Positions 1 through 8,527 of a stretch of 64,000 bases of DNA are shown here, piece after piece; the first letter of the stretch is position 1, and each line of letters starts with the position of its first letter. The stretch comes from Kordia algicida. GTDB lineage: Bacteria; Bacteroidota; Bacteroidia; Flavobacteriales; Flavobacteriaceae. The position numbers were made by a program, and so were the translations under genes. The DNA is taken from assembly GCF_051013375.1 (NCBI RefSeq), contig NZ_CP142125.1. One strand, written 5' to 3'. The notes beneath the pieces are model-generated. The model was given only the letters and a program-made list of their open reading frames with translations, ran no database searches and was not told the DNA's origin.

Positions 1-2199
1 GGACTCGGTTTTGGAGGAGGAAAACAAAATACTCAAGTACTTCGCTGGGAAAAGAATAAAAAACAAGTTTTGTTAAGAGTTGTTTCTCACAGTGTTGTTG
101 CAGCAGATTCTTTACCTGTTCATGAAGCCGTAGTAAATTCTAATTTTGAACCCATTCTATATTCTTTCCCTATTAAAGCATTTAGTAAAGATTCTTTGAA
201 CACAGTGATTGATGTTACTCCTTTGTTTTCAAAAGATGTGAAAGCTTTAGGCATTCCACAATTTAGAAGAAGACAGTATAAAATTTCACGTTTAGATGCT
301 TCTAGATCTTATATTGATAAGCTAAAGAGTTACCCTTTAAATATTGAAGCAAGACACGTTAAAACTTATAATGCAGGTGCACCACCATCAAACGGAAGTG
401 TAGGTTCTATTTCTGTAGAAATGAGCAATTCGATGATTTTATTGCCAAAAGAGCCAATGAAAAGACGCTATTTTGATGAGCGTGTAGGTTGGTTTACAAG
501 TAGTCAAGTTGATTATGGACTGAAGGCACAAAAGAGTAAACGTGTTACTTACTTAGATCGTTGGAGATTGGAAGTAAGAGATGAAGATATCGAAAAATTT
601 AAAAGAGGAGAACTTGTCGTTCCTAAGAAACAAATTGTTTATTATGTAGATAGAGCTACTCCAGAAGAATGGAAACCATATATTAAGCAAGGAATCGAAG
701 ATTGGCAAGTTGCTTTTGAAGCTGCAGGTTTTAAAGAAGCGATCATCGCTAAAGATCCGCCAACTGTAGAAGAAGATCCAGATTGGAGTCCAGAAGACGT
801 TCGTTACTCAGTAGTTCGTTATTTAGCTTCTCCAATTCCAAATGCAAATGGACCACACGTAAGTGATCCAAGAAGTGGAGAGATTTTAGAAAGTGATATC
901 AATTGGTATCATAATGTAATGAGTTTGTTGAGAAATTGGTTCTTTATTCAAACAGCAGCAATTAATAAAGATGCTCAAACATTAGAATTCAAAAATGAAG
1001 TTATGGGACGTTTAATTCGTTTCGTATCTGCACATGAAGTTGGACACACTTTAGGTTTACCACACAATATGGGAAGTAGTGTTGCATACCCTGTAGATAA
1101 ATTGCGTGATGCTGCGTTTACTAAGAAATATGGAACAGCACCATCTATCATGGATTATGCTCGTTTTAATTATGTAGCACAGCCAGGAGACGAAGGAGTG
1201 GCTTTAATGCCAAATATTGGTCCTTACGATAAATATGCAATTAATTGGGGATATCGTCCAATTTTAGATGCAAAAACAGGAAAAGACGAGAAGAAAACAT
1301 TAGACAAATGGATTCTTGAAAAGGCAGGAGATCCAATGTACAGATTTGGACATCAACAAGCAGGAGACGTTGTAGATCCAAGTTCTCAAACAGAAGATTT
1401 AGGTGATGATGCAGTAAAAGCAAGCGATTACGGAATTAAAAACTTGAAAAGAATTGTTCCTAACCTAATCAAATGGACAGCGGAAGATGGTAAAAATTAC
1501 GATGATTTAAATACAATGTACGGTCAAGTATTAGGGCAATTTAACCGTTATATGGGACATGTTTCTTCAAATATTGGAGGTGTTTATGAACACTATAAGA
1601 CGTACGATCAAGAAGGTGCCGTTTATACACATGTAGCAAAAGCAGATCAGAAAAAAGCTTTAAAGTTCATTAACGAGCAATTATTTAAAACTCCAGAATG
1701 GTTATTAGACGAAAATATCTTCAACAAAACACAATATTCTGGAACTACAGAAAGAATTAGAGGAACACAAGTACGAACACTTAATAGAATTCTTTCACTT
1801 GGTAGAATGGCACGTGTACTAGAAAACGAAACATTAAACGGTAGCGAAGCATACACGATCTTAGAAATGATGCGTGATTTACGCAACGGTGTTTGGACAG
1901 AATTACGTTCAGGAAGAAAAATCGATGCATATCGTCGTAACTTGCAAAGAGCATATATTGATAGATTGGCATATTTAATGACTGCTGAAAGTCCAAGAGG
2001 ACCAAGACGTAGTAGTGATTATGTAAAATTTACACCAATCAACACAAGTCAGTCAGATTTACGTGCCGTTGTAAGAGCAGAATTGAATACATTAAAAAGA
2101 AATATCAGATCAGCTATTGGACGTACAAGCGATCCAATGAGTAAAATACATTTAAGAGATGCTGTAGAACGAATTGATCTAATTTTAGATCCAAAATAA
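1..2199 (+). CDS. Zinc-dependent metalloprotease, DUF5117/DUF5118 type (5' end outside window)
   Basis: This is the C-terminal part of a large secreted zinc metallopeptidase; the reading frame is open from base 1, so the true start lies upstream. The metzincin signature HEVGHTLGLPHN (HExxHxxGxxH) sits around base 1030 and supplies the catalytic Glu and three zinc-binding His. The following Ser/Met-containing turn (SIMDYARFNYVAQ, near base 1150) fits the metzincin Met-turn. The rest matches the Bacteroidota family annotated as DUF5117/DUF5118/DUF4953, whose members are usually 800-900 aa with a signal peptide. It is a single gene followed directly by a strong terminator. The family assignment is from motif and overall style; the substrate is unknown. 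Confidence 0.9.
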   Translation, partial: GLGFGGGKQNTQVLRWEKNKKQVLLRVVSHSVVAADSLPVHEAVVNSNFEPILYSFPIKAFSKDSLNTVIDVTPLFSKDVKALGIPQFRRRQYKISRLDASRSYIDKLKSYPLNIEARHVKTYNAGAPPSNGSVGSISVEMSNSMILLPKEPMKRRYFDERVGWFTSSQVDYGLKAQKSKRVTYLDRWRLEVRDEDIEKFKRGELVVPKKQIVYYVDRATPEEWKPYIKQGIEDWQVAFEAAGFKEAIIAKDPPTVEEDPDWSPEDVRYSVVRYLASPIPNANGPHVSDPRSGEILESDINWYHNVMSLLRNWFFIQTAAINKDAQTLEFKNEVMGRLIRFVSAHEVGHTLGLPHNMGSSVAYPVDKLRDAAFTKKYGTAPSIMDYARFNYVAQPGDEGVALMPNIGPYDKYAINWGYRPILDAKTGKDEKKTLDKWILEKAGDPMYRFGHQQAGDVVDPSSQTEDLGDDAVKASDYGIKNLKRIVPNLIKWTAEDGKNYDDLNTMYGQVLGQFNRYMGHVSSNIGGVYEHYKTYDQEGAVYTHVAKADQKKALKFINEQLFKTPEWLLDENIFNKTQYSGTTERIRGTQVRTLNRILSLGRMARVLENETLNGSEAYTILEMMRDLRNGVWTELRSGRKIDAYRRNLQRAYIDRLAYLMTAESPRGPRRSSDYVKFTPINTSQSDLRAVVRAELNTLKRNIRSAIGRTSDPMSKIHLRDAVERIDLILDPK

Positions 2200-2221
2200 A
2201 ATATTTCTTACATACATTATC

Positions 2222-2245
2222 AAAAGCAACCTTCGGGTTGCTTTT
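2222..2245 (+). terminator. Intrinsic terminator after the metalloprotease gene
   Basis: A perfect 10-bp stem (AAAAGCAACC / GGTTGCTTTT) closed by a TTCG tetraloop is followed by a run of T. It lies 22 bases after the metalloprotease stop codon. Confidence 0.9.
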
Positions 2246-2335
2246 TTTTTACTGCAAAGACAGGAAAAGCTTTTTATAGCGCAATTAAAATGTCAAAATA
2301 CACTTAATTTTACCTATATAATTCCCCTTTTATAT

Positions 2336-3601
2336 ATGTATGCAATAATTGACTGCAATAGTTTTTACGCTTCGTGCGAAAGAGCTTTTGATCCAAAACT
2401 AATAAACAAACCTTTGGCAATTTTGTCAAATAATGATGGTTGTGTGATTTCTCGAAATAAAGAAGCAAAAGCCTTAGGAATTCCAATGGGCGCTCCACTT
2501 TTTAAATACAAAGAAATCATTGCACAAAAAAATATTCAAATACGATCGTCTAATTATTCACTCTATGGAGACATGAGCGAGCGTGTGATGAAACTACTCG
2601 AAAAATTTTCACCAGAAGTAGAAGTGTATAGTATTGATGAAGCGTTTATCAAATTGCCAGAATCTGATGACTATCAACAAGTAGGATTAACGATCAAAAA
2701 TTACATATATCAATGTACCGGAATTCCTGTAAGTGTTGGTATTGCACCAACGAAAGCATTAGCAAAAGCGGCGAACAATATCGTAAAGAAATTTCCAGAT
2801 AAAACCAATGGAAGTTATGCGATTGATACTGAAGCAAAACGAATCAAACTACTCAAATGGCTTCCTATAAAAGATATTTGGGGAATTGGCAGAGGAAATA
2901 CCATTCGATTGCAAAATAGAAACGTACAAACTGCATATGAATTTACAGAACTAACAGATGATTGGGTAAAACGGAACATGTCTATCGTAGGTTTACGACT
3001 CAAAAAAGATTTGGAAGGCGAACCTACAATTCAGCTTGAAGATGAAATACAAAATAAAAAGGTAATTGCTACGACTAGAAGTTTTGAATTTACTTTTTCT
3101 GATAAAGAAAACTTAAAAGAACGTATCGCAACATTTGCCTCACGTTGTGCAGAAAAACTGCGCGAACAAAAATGTGCCTGCAATATAATTATGGTTTCTT
3201 TAAAAAGTGATAAAAACAAAAAAAACGAATCACAATACAGAGCCAACAGAGCATTAACATTACCTTTCGCTACAGATTCAACACTTAGCATCAATCAATT
3301 TGCTCAAAAAGCTTTAGATGAAATCTATAAACCAGGAATAAAATACAAGCGCGCAGGTGTTATTTTGACAGGATTGGTAGAAGCTAGTGCATTACAACTC
3401 GATTTATTTAAAAATGAAGATCCAAAGCACAAACAACTCATGGCAACCATGGATGCGTTAAATCAGAAATATAGTGGACGAAAGATTAAAATGGCAAATC
3501 AGGATTTACAACGGACTTGGAAAATGCGACAGGCATATTTATCTCCTGAATACACCACAAAATTTAGTGATATAATTGTTTTAAATTGTCGTACAATCTA
3601 A
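2336..3601 (+). CDS. umuC: Y-family DNA polymerase V catalytic subunit UmuC
   Basis: Error-prone translesion polymerase of the UmuC/DinB family, 421 aa, the usual length. The N-terminus (MYAIIDCNSFYASCERAF) carries the first catalytic Asp and the steric-gate region; SIDEAF near residue 100 gives the second acidic pair of the palm. Thumb and little-finger regions follow, and the C-terminal segment with LDLF resembles a beta-clamp-binding motif. The ATG at 2336 begins the conserved block immediately, so it is the likely start. It is followed after 9 bases by umuD; the order umuC-umuD is the reverse of the enterobacterial operon. I could not recognise a LexA-type operator upstream. Confidence 0.95.
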   Translation: MYAIIDCNSFYASCERAFDPKLINKPLAILSNNDGCVISRNKEAKALGIPMGAPLFKYKEIIAQKNIQIRSSNYSLYGDMSERVMKLLEKFSPEVEVYSIDEAFIKLPESDDYQQVGLTIKNYIYQCTGIPVSVGIAPTKALAKAANNIVKKFPDKTNGSYAIDTEAKRIKLLKWLPIKDIWGIGRGNTIRLQNRNVQTAYEFTELTDDWVKRNMSIVGLRLKKDLEGEPTIQLEDEIQNKKVIATTRSFEFTFSDKENLKERIATFASRCAEKLREQKCACNIIMVSLKSDKNKKNESQYRANRALTLPFATDSTLSINQFAQKALDEIYKPGIKYKRAGVILTGLVEASALQLDLFKNEDPKHKQLMATMDALNQKYSGRKIKMANQDLQRTWKMRQAYLSPEYTTKFSDIIVLNCRTI

Positions 3602-3610
3602 CTTTGCAAT

Positions 3611-4054
3611 ATGACGAAGAAGCGAGAAAATGATAAAGTGCTGACGTTTTATAAAGGCGAACTTGGAAATACAGAACTAGAATTTGTGGCAAGCGGAATT
3701 TCCGCAGGATTTCCTTCACCCGCAGACGATTTTAGAAACGATCGTATCAATCTATCGGATGAACTAATCAATGATCCAAACACTACTTATTACGCGCGTG
3801 TCAATGGCGAATCGATGATTGACGCAGGATTAGATCATGATGATTTATTAGTGATAGACAAGAGTATTACTCCAAAAGATGGAAAAATTGCAGTATGTTG
3901 TGTAGATGGCGAATTTACAGTGAAACGACTCAAAATCACAGATGAATGTGTGTATTTGATGCCAGCAAATGATAATTACAAACCAATAAAAGTCACCAAA
4001 GACAAACAATTACTCATTTGGGGAATCGTGACGTATGTAATTAAAAAAGTGTAA
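3611..4054 (+). CDS. umuD: UmuD-like S24/LexA-family autoprotease
   Basis: Accessory subunit of DNA polymerase V, 147 aa. The S24 peptidase fold is visible: a probable self-cleavage site Ala-Gly within ISAGFPSPADD (about residues 30-40), the catalytic Ser in NGESMIDAG (about residue 68) and the catalytic Lys in FTVKRLK (about residue 104). There is no N-terminal DNA-binding domain, which separates it from LexA. It lies 9 bases after umuC. A sequence TAACTTTG at 3599-3606, with TTG 20 bases upstream, resembles the Bacteroidota -7/-33 promoter and would give an almost leaderless umuD transcript in addition to read-through from umuC. Confidence 0.93.
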   Translation: MTKKRENDKVLTFYKGELGNTELEFVASGISAGFPSPADDFRNDRINLSDELINDPNTTYYARVNGESMIDAGLDHDDLLVIDKSITPKDGKIAVCCVDGEFTVKRLKITDECVYLMPANDNYKPIKVTKDKQLLIWGIVTYVIKKV

Positions 4055-4578
4055 TATTTAATGTAACAATTTGAAAATGTACCAATGGACAGAGATGCCC
4101 TTTTTAATTATGCGTGCGTTTCAAAGAAAATGTATTAAGTAACGTCAGTTCGATATAAATCATTCAATTTACATTTATAGTAATTTTAGAAATAATTCTG
4201 TTATATAATTCATTTTTAGCATTTTATTTTCGTTTTCTTTGCTTACCCAAAGAAAAGAAACAAAAGAAAGGGAACTTTTCCGGAGGTATTTTTAGTTTTT
4301 CTTTTATGGAAAAACTAAAACTGCATGAGTTTTTCTAAATTTTCTCCAAGGCTTCGAAAATTTTTAACGAAAAACTCCTGCTATACTGCGGAAAAGAAAA
4401 GTTTCAAACTAAAATTCTTACGTCGAACTCACGTTAAGTAGTAAATTGCTACGTATTTCCCAAAACACTAGCAAAGACGTATCATATCTTTTAGATTTTC
4501 AAAATGATACCGAAGCAAATCTAAAAGAAACATAAGTTTTACTCAATAAAGCGGACTGAGCGGAGTCGAAGTCCGAAA
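4055..4578. other. Gene-free interval with stacked inverted repeats
   Basis: No gene is seen. The stretch from about 4230 to 4415 is built of nested inverted repeats: TTTTAGTTTTTC/GAAAAACTAAAA around 4290-4320, GAGTTTTTC/GAAAAACTC around 4328-4378, and outer arms GGAACTTTTCCG (4271) and CGGAAAAGAAAAGTTTC (4389). Near 4551-4576 is GCGGACTGAGCGGAGTCGAA followed by GTCCG, an inverted repeat (CGGACT/AGTCCG) of the type often dispersed between flavobacterial genes. It could be an interspersed repeat element or a structured RNA. Confidence 0.5.
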
Positions 4579-5007
4579 TCAAGCCTTAATAAAATCCTCA
4601 TACTCATAATAAAATGTTTCAAACTGTTGCATGGTTTCGTTTAGAAAAACCATCGTTTCTTGCCATGTATTTTTATTGTGAATAGAAACTTGGTGCTTTT
4701 CTAAGTAAATTCTGGAGATTTCTTTGCCATTATCCAACACATAGGCTTCGTCGAAAATAGCATCAGGAAGAAACTCGTCTATCAAAATACTTTTCAAAGA
4801 AAGCATCTTATCCCAATATTTAATGCGGTTTTCAATATTCTGATCTTCAATATCTAGCGAAACCATTGCTTTTTTCTTATCAAAATAAAACTTAAAAGAA
4901 AAATCGCGAATTTTAGTATTATACAAAATCCACTTTCGTGGAAATGACTTTCCAAATGAAGTCCAAAAATCTTCTCGTAATTTTCTTGATTCAGCTTTGC
5001 TAAACAT
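4579..5007 (-). CDS. DUF4268 domain-containing protein
   Basis: A 142-aa protein that matches the DUF4268 family in length and pattern (N-terminal FSKAESRKLREDFWTSFGKSFPRKW, then a beta-alpha region with FKFYFDKKKAMVSLDIE). In other proteins this domain is often found near or fused to nuclease-like folds, but standalone copies like this are common in Bacteroidota and have no known function. It has no signal peptide or membrane segment and is predicted cytoplasmic. It is encoded just downstream of and co-directional with the Fur-family gene (47 bases apart), so the two may share a transcript. Confidence 0.75.
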   Translation of the reverse strand: MFSKAESRKLREDFWTSFGKSFPRKWILYNTKIRDFSFKFYFDKKKAMVSLDIEDQNIENRIKYWDKMLSLKSILIDEFLPDAIFDEAYVLDNGKEISRIYLEKHQVSIHNKNTWQETMVFLNETMQQFETFYYEYEDFIKA

Positions 5008-5054
5008 AAAAAGGCATTTTTTATTTCGTATCTGATGCGGAAACTACTGTTACA

Positions 5055-5435
5055 TTATAAAAGACAATCTTCGCATTTACCAATCAGTAAGACTTGAGAA
5101 AAATTGATTTCCCGATTGGGAATTGTAGGTATTTTTATTTCAACGGACAAGCAATCTATTTTTCCGCAATCTTGACATTGAAAATGCGGATGAACATCTA
5201 AATGTTTAGAAGCTGAGCAACCATGACAAGTGGCATACCACGAAAGTCCATCTTTATCCAAAAAAGAATGTACAATTCCATCATTTTCTAAACGTTCCAA
5301 AATTCGATAAATGGTCGTTTTGTTCATTTGTCCCTTCAAACTGTCAATTAATTGTACAGCAGAAATTGCAGCTTTGTTTTTCTCAAAAATAGCTAGCAAT
5401 GTTTGTACAGACTTCGTCTTTCGTATCACTCCCAT
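5055..5435 (-). CDS. Fur-family metal-dependent repressor (Zur-like)
   Basis: A 126-aa Fur-family regulator. The N-terminal winged helix contains MNKTTIYRILERLENDGIVH (about residues 37-57), the recognition-helix region of Fur proteins. Three CxxC pairs follow (CHGC, CQDC, CEDC), enough for a structural zinc site, and the HLDVHPHFQC stretch provides His ligands. Context favours zinc: the divergent gene is MerC-like and a ZIP transporter lies 0.8 kb away. The 72-base divergent intergenic region contains two inverted repeats of the form TGCAAC-N-GTTGCA, probably its operators. Zinc versus another metal cannot be decided from sequence alone. Confidence 0.88.
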   Translation of the reverse strand: MGVIRKTKSVQTLLAIFEKNKAAISAVQLIDSLKGQMNKTTIYRILERLENDGIVHSFLDKDGLSWYATCHGCSASKHLDVHPHFQCQDCGKIDCLSVEIKIPTIPNREINFSQVLLIGKCEDCLL

Positions 5436-5464
5436 GCAACAAAATTAAGGGAACTTTGTTGTAT
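5434..5464. promoter_or_regulatory. Candidate Fur/Zur operator, upstream copy
   Basis: ATGCAACAAA (5434-5443) and TTTGTTGTAT (5455-5464) form an inverted repeat with one mismatch and an 11-base spacer. It covers the start codon of the Fur-family gene, which fits autoregulation. Confidence 0.5.
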
Positions 5465-5488
5465 TAACAAAAATAATAATTACTTTTG
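5459..5488 (+). promoter_or_regulatory. Promoter for the merC-like gene (TTG-N19-TACTTTTG)
   Basis: TTG at 5459-5461, a 19-base spacer and TACTTTTG at 5481-5488 match the Bacteroidota primary sigma consensus TTG-N19-TAnnTTTG. The last two bases overlap the candidate operator at 5487-5501. Confidence 0.7.
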
Positions 5489-5501
5489 CAACTTAGTTGC
5501 A
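5487..5501. promoter_or_regulatory. Candidate Fur/Zur operator TGCAACTTAGTTGCA
   Basis: A perfect 6-3-6 inverted repeat that begins inside the -7 element of the merC-like promoter and ends seven bases before its start codon. A repressor bound here would block polymerase. Confidence 0.6.
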
Positions 5502-5507
5502 TTAATT

Positions 5508-5924
5508 ATGATCGTTCTATACAAAAGTAAGTCAGATACCATCGGAATGTTAGCAAGTAGTCTTTGCCTAGTACATTGCCTAATCACACCTTTTCTTTTT
5601 ATCGCACAAGCACAAATTGCCTGTTGTGAAACTTCTACGCCTTTTTGGTGGAAAATTCTAGACTATGTGTTTCTAGTAATTTCTTTCTTTGCGATCTATT
5701 GGTCTGCAAAAACAACTAGCAAACAGTGGATGAAATATGCACTATGGAGCTGTTGGTTTTTTTTAAGTGTAATTATTATCAATGAAAAAGTAAACGTATT
5801 ACACATACCTGAATATGCTATTTATATTCCTGCAATTAGCTTAGTTTTTCTTCATTTGTACAATAAAAAATACTGTCAGTGTCAAGAAGACAAATGTTGT
5901 GCAATACACCAAAAATCTAAATGA
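5508..5924 (+). CDS. MerC-domain membrane protein
   Basis: A 138-aa integral membrane protein of the MerC family, with about four TM segments. The first helix region contains LASSLCLVHCLITP, where the paired Cys (CLVHC) are the typical MerC metal-binding residues, and AQIACCE gives another Cys pair; the C-terminus is Cys-rich (CQCQEDKCCA). MerC proteins move Hg(II) in mercury operons, but no other mer gene is present, and chromosomal homologues next to Fur/Zur regulators are better read as zinc-linked. The ATG at 5508 follows the promoter and operator directly; upstream in-frame codons would overlap them. Its stop overlaps the next gene by four bases. Confidence 0.8.
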   Translation: MIVLYKSKSDTIGMLASSLCLVHCLITPFLFIAQAQIACCETSTPFWWKILDYVFLVISFFAIYWSAKTTSKQWMKYALWSCWFFLSVIIINEKVNVLHIPEYAIYIPAISLVFLHLYNKKYCQCQEDKCCAIHQKSK

Positions 5925-6217
5925 AAAATGCAAAAATCATCATACCTGAAAAATTTCAAAATTCTTCAAAGTATCAATATATTGAAGATGGAATTTATAA
6001 TGATCTACATGATGACGACGGATTTTTCACCTACAGAATTGCTATTAAAATAGAAGTTGATTCAGAAAAAAAATCACCCGAAATGATATGTAAACAAATA
6101 GAATCTCATTTTGTTTACATTGAAGAAGCTTCTGCTGAAAATACAATTTATACGTATATTTTGGGAGGTGAATTGAAAGACCTACAAAAATTCAAATCAA
6201 ATCTAAAAGGATATTAA
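5921..6217 (+). CDS. Conserved hypothetical small protein in the MerC operon
   Basis: A 98-aa soluble protein that I do not recognise. It starts within the stop codon of the merC-like gene (ATGA overlap), so the two are translationally coupled. The sequence is acidic in the middle (IYNDLHDDDGFFTYRI) and alternates beta and alpha patterns. There are no Cys residues other than one in EMICKQ, so a metal chaperone role is possible only through Asp/His residues. Its expression should follow the same repressor as its partner. Confidence 0.7.
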   Translation: MKNAKIIIPEKFQNSSKYQYIEDGIYNDLHDDDGFFTYRIAIKIEVDSEKKSPEMICKQIESHFVYIEEASAENTIYTYILGGELKDLQKFKSNLKGY

Positions 6218-6257
6218 TTCAAAAGCACTATTCATTTATAACAAAAAGAGTGTGTAT

Positions 6258-6929
6258 TTATACAAAAAACGCAATAACGGTAGCAGAAATAATCACCAAT
6301 AATTTCGTCAAATTGAATTTATGACCTTCCGAACTTTCAAACAATATCGTTGTTGAAATATGTAAAAAGATTCCAATAACCAACGATGTAATTTGATTTT
6401 GATATACTTCCAAAAAGGTCAAATATTTTGATAACAAACTTCCTAATGGTGTCATCAAAGCAAACAACAATAAAAAGATTAAAATAGAAGCTCTTGGCAT
6501 TTTCGACTTATAAAAAAACGTAGTCAAAATAATAGCAATCGGTATTTTATGCACTACAATTCCATAAATCAAATGATCGTGACGATGCATCGGAAAGCCT
6601 TCTAAAATCGCATGAATACTCAAACTAAAAAACAATAACCAAGGGAATTTACTGCTATCGTTATGAATATGCACATGTCCGTGTTCGGCACCTTTGGAGA
6701 AAAACTCTAGAAAAATTTGCAATAAAATTCCAACCATTACAAAAATACCATAGCTGTTTTTATAGTTACTAAAAACGGAAGGTAACAAGTTAAAAATGGT
6801 AATTGCCAATAAAAAAGCACCACTAAAAGCAAGTAGCAACTTCATGTGTTTCTTCTCACGTAGCTGAAAAACAGTCACAAAAACAAAGCCAAGTACAACG
6901 GCAAAAATAGGAAGTAAATAATGCATCAT
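6258..6929 (-). CDS. ZIP-family metal transporter
   Basis: A 223-aa inner-membrane protein with about eight hydrophobic segments. The ZIP signature is in the fourth and fifth TM helices: SIHAILEGFPMHRH (HxxxE) and VVHKIPIA (HKxP), which form the binuclear metal site. A His-rich cytoplasmic loop (HGHVHIHND, near residue 82) precedes them, as in many zinc importers. It overlaps the upstream methyltransferase gene by four bases and converges on the MerC operon, so this is a compact divalent-metal locus, most likely zinc, together with the Fur-family repressor. Confidence 0.85.
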   Translation of the reverse strand: MMHYLLPIFAVVLGFVFVTVFQLREKKHMKLLLAFSGAFLLAITIFNLLPSVFSNYKNSYGIFVMVGILLQIFLEFFSKGAEHGHVHIHNDSSKFPWLLFFSLSIHAILEGFPMHRHDHLIYGIVVHKIPIAIILTTFFYKSKMPRASILIFLLLFALMTPLGSLLSKYLTFLEVYQNQITSLVIGIFLHISTTILFESSEGHKFNLTKLLVIISATVIAFFV

Positions 6930-7657
6930 TTAAAAATCATAATCAATCGGGTAGAAGTCTTTTTATCAAACGTACCCAAACTATAATCTCCAAAAATAGC
7001 TAATAAATCAATAGCAGCCGCAGTAAAATACGATTCAAAATCTTTTAATGTCAAAGCCTTTACTTTTTCGGTATAATGATGTTCATTTCCATCTGCTTCA
7101 AAACGAATATCTTTATAAATAAATCCATCTTCAACATAACGATGCAGGCGAAAAAGAATGCCATCAACTTCTTTTACTTCATGTTCCACCAAATTCTCAA
7201 TAACATAATCAGCATTCAAAAAATCAATTACACCAAAACCATTTTCATTCAGTTCAGCTTTAATCGATTTCAACGTTCGCAAATTATCAGTTTCATGTTC
7301 AAAATAGCCAAAACTTGTAAACAGATTAAATACAGCATCAAACTGTTTCGGATACGGTTTGCACATGTCGTGCACTTCAAAACGAAGCGTTTCATTGGCA
7401 AACTGCGAGGCGTGTTCAATACTATTTGGCGACAAATCGACACCAGTAACATCATACCCCATTTTATTCAAAAACACAGAATGTCTGCCTTTTCCGCAAG
7501 CCAAATCTAAAATAGTTCCGTTTTCGGGCAAATTCAAAAACTCCACCAAATGCTTCATAAAAGCTTCAGCTTCGTCATATCCACGATCCTTGTAAAGTAT
7601 ATGATAGTACGGTGTGTCAAACCACGACGCGTACCAAGTTATATTCTCTTTCTGCAT
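6926..7657 (-). CDS. Class I SAM-dependent methyltransferase
   Basis: A 243-aa Rossmann-fold methyltransferase. Motif I is LDLACGKGRHSVFLNKMGYDV (about residues 45-65), followed by the acidic loop VTGVDLS that binds the ribose hydroxyls, and FDAVFNLFTSFGYF (motif IV). The pattern matches small-molecule or protein methyltransferases of the Methyltransf_25 type; the substrate cannot be told. It ends four bases inside the ZIP gene, so the two are co-transcribed, but a functional link to metal transport is not evident. Confidence 0.88.
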   Translation of the reverse strand: MQKENITWYASWFDTPYYHILYKDRGYDEAEAFMKHLVEFLNLPENGTILDLACGKGRHSVFLNKMGYDVTGVDLSPNSIEHASQFANETLRFEVHDMCKPYPKQFDAVFNLFTSFGYFEHETDNLRTLKSIKAELNENGFGVIDFLNADYVIENLVEHEVKEVDGILFRLHRYVEDGFIYKDIRFEADGNEHHYTEKVKALTLKDFESYFTAAAIDLLAIFGDYSLGTFDKKTSTRLIMIFK

Positions 7658-7675
7658 AATTTTATTTTAGGGTTT

Positions 7676-7870
7676 CTACCGTTTTCACGACAGCCAGGCT
7701 ATCCACACTCGCTTTTTGAATTTTCATTCCGAAGGCAGGATTCTAAATCTAAAGAGCTCAAACAATTGCTGCAATCCTTAACCCGATTTCTATTGAACAA
7801 CAAATTAACAACTGCAAAATTAATCTATTTTGTCTTTCTACAGTCGTAGCAAACGTGAAATAATTTCAAA
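7676..7870. repeat. Dispersed intergenic repeat, copy A
   Basis: Shares blocks with the region at about 50010-50170: CAGGCTATCCACACT, GCTTTTTGA, CCTTAACCCGATTTCT, and TCTACAGTCGTAG followed by GTGAAATAATTTCAAAA. A shorter relative is at 9026-9095. None of the copies appears to code for protein. Confidence 0.6.
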
Positions 7871-8070
7871 AAAGGAAACATAAGTTCTGTGTTTTCAGAA
7901 AACAGCCTTTATGATGTATTGTGAAAAACGATAAGATAATTTTTGTGTAGTGAAGTCGTATGCATAAAATAAATTAAATGTCTATGCTTTTTTTATAGTT
8001 AACTACGGTGTTCCCGTACCTAGATATTAATTTATTTTTATAAATTTTGTTCTAATCAAATCTTTATATC

Positions 8071-8253
8071 ATGTTAAAATCAATTTTAAAATTAGGAACT
8101 GAATTGTCTAAGACAAAACAAAAATCGATTAATGGTGGTAAAACTCCTAGATGTTGTAATCCAACTAATTCTTGCTGTGATCCAGATAGTTATCCTAGTG
8201 ATTGCCTTGCTTATGGTGATCCTAATGCTTTTCCTGTACCATATTGCATGTAA
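8071..8253 (+). CDS. Cys-rich GG-leader bacteriocin-type precursor peptide
   Basis: A 60-aa peptide with a leader ending KSINGG at residues 18-23, the classic double-glycine processing site, followed by a 37-aa core with six Cys (RCCNP, SCCDP, DCLAY, PYCM) and many Pro and Ser. The leader (LKLGTELSKTKQKSINGG) is the flavobacterial bacteriocin type. A strong terminator follows at 8291. No modifying enzyme or exporter is adjacent; the C39 exporters at 20.7 and 51.3 kb could process it. Two CC pairs suggest disulfides or thioethers. Upstream, TACGG-N5-CCGTA (about 8004-8018) is an inverted repeat that may be regulatory. Confidence 0.8.
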   Translation: MLKSILKLGTELSKTKQKSINGGKTPRCCNPTNSCCDPDSYPSDCLAYGDPNAFPVPYCM

Positions 8254-8290
8254 TAGTTATCTACTCAAAGAACTTATATTAATTTACACA

Positions 8291-8319
8291 AAAAAGTCCA
8301 GTTATTTTCTGGACTTTTT
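8291..8319 (+). terminator. Intrinsic terminator after the 60-aa precursor gene
   Basis: AAAAAGTCCAG (8291-8301), a 7-base loop and CTGGACTTTTT (8309-8319) form a perfect 11-bp stem ending in a T run. Confidence 0.9.
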
Positions 8320-8494
8320 TAAAAAAAATATATTTTAGAAAGTTTCTAACTTTCTTCTCCAACTACGGTTTTCGCTTGTGTGGTTATAAAACCTGTACTT
8401 GCATTTCCGTATACCAGAGTTATGTTTCTTTACGGTTGTTTCTAAAATCGGTAAAGTAGAATTCCCAAATTTTAAACACAAATTTTTAAAAAAG

Positions 8495-8518
8495 TAAAGC
8501 GATCCTAAGATCGCTTTA
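8495..8518 (-). terminator. Intrinsic terminator of the 74-aa precursor gene
   Basis: TAAAGCGATC and GATCGCTTTA pair around a CTAA loop; on the minus strand the stem is followed by CTTTTTTA. It lies 10 bases beyond the stop codon of the minus-strand precursor gene. Confidence 0.85.
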
Positions 8519-8527
8519 CGTATGATA

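Noticed and set aside
2260..2335. A LexA/SOS operator before umuC
   Set aside because: No recognisable palindrome of the expected kind was found in this short stretch.
5403..5507. A 35-codon upstream extension of the MerC-like gene
   Set aside because: It would run through the promoter and both operator-like repeats and over the start of the divergent Fur-family gene.
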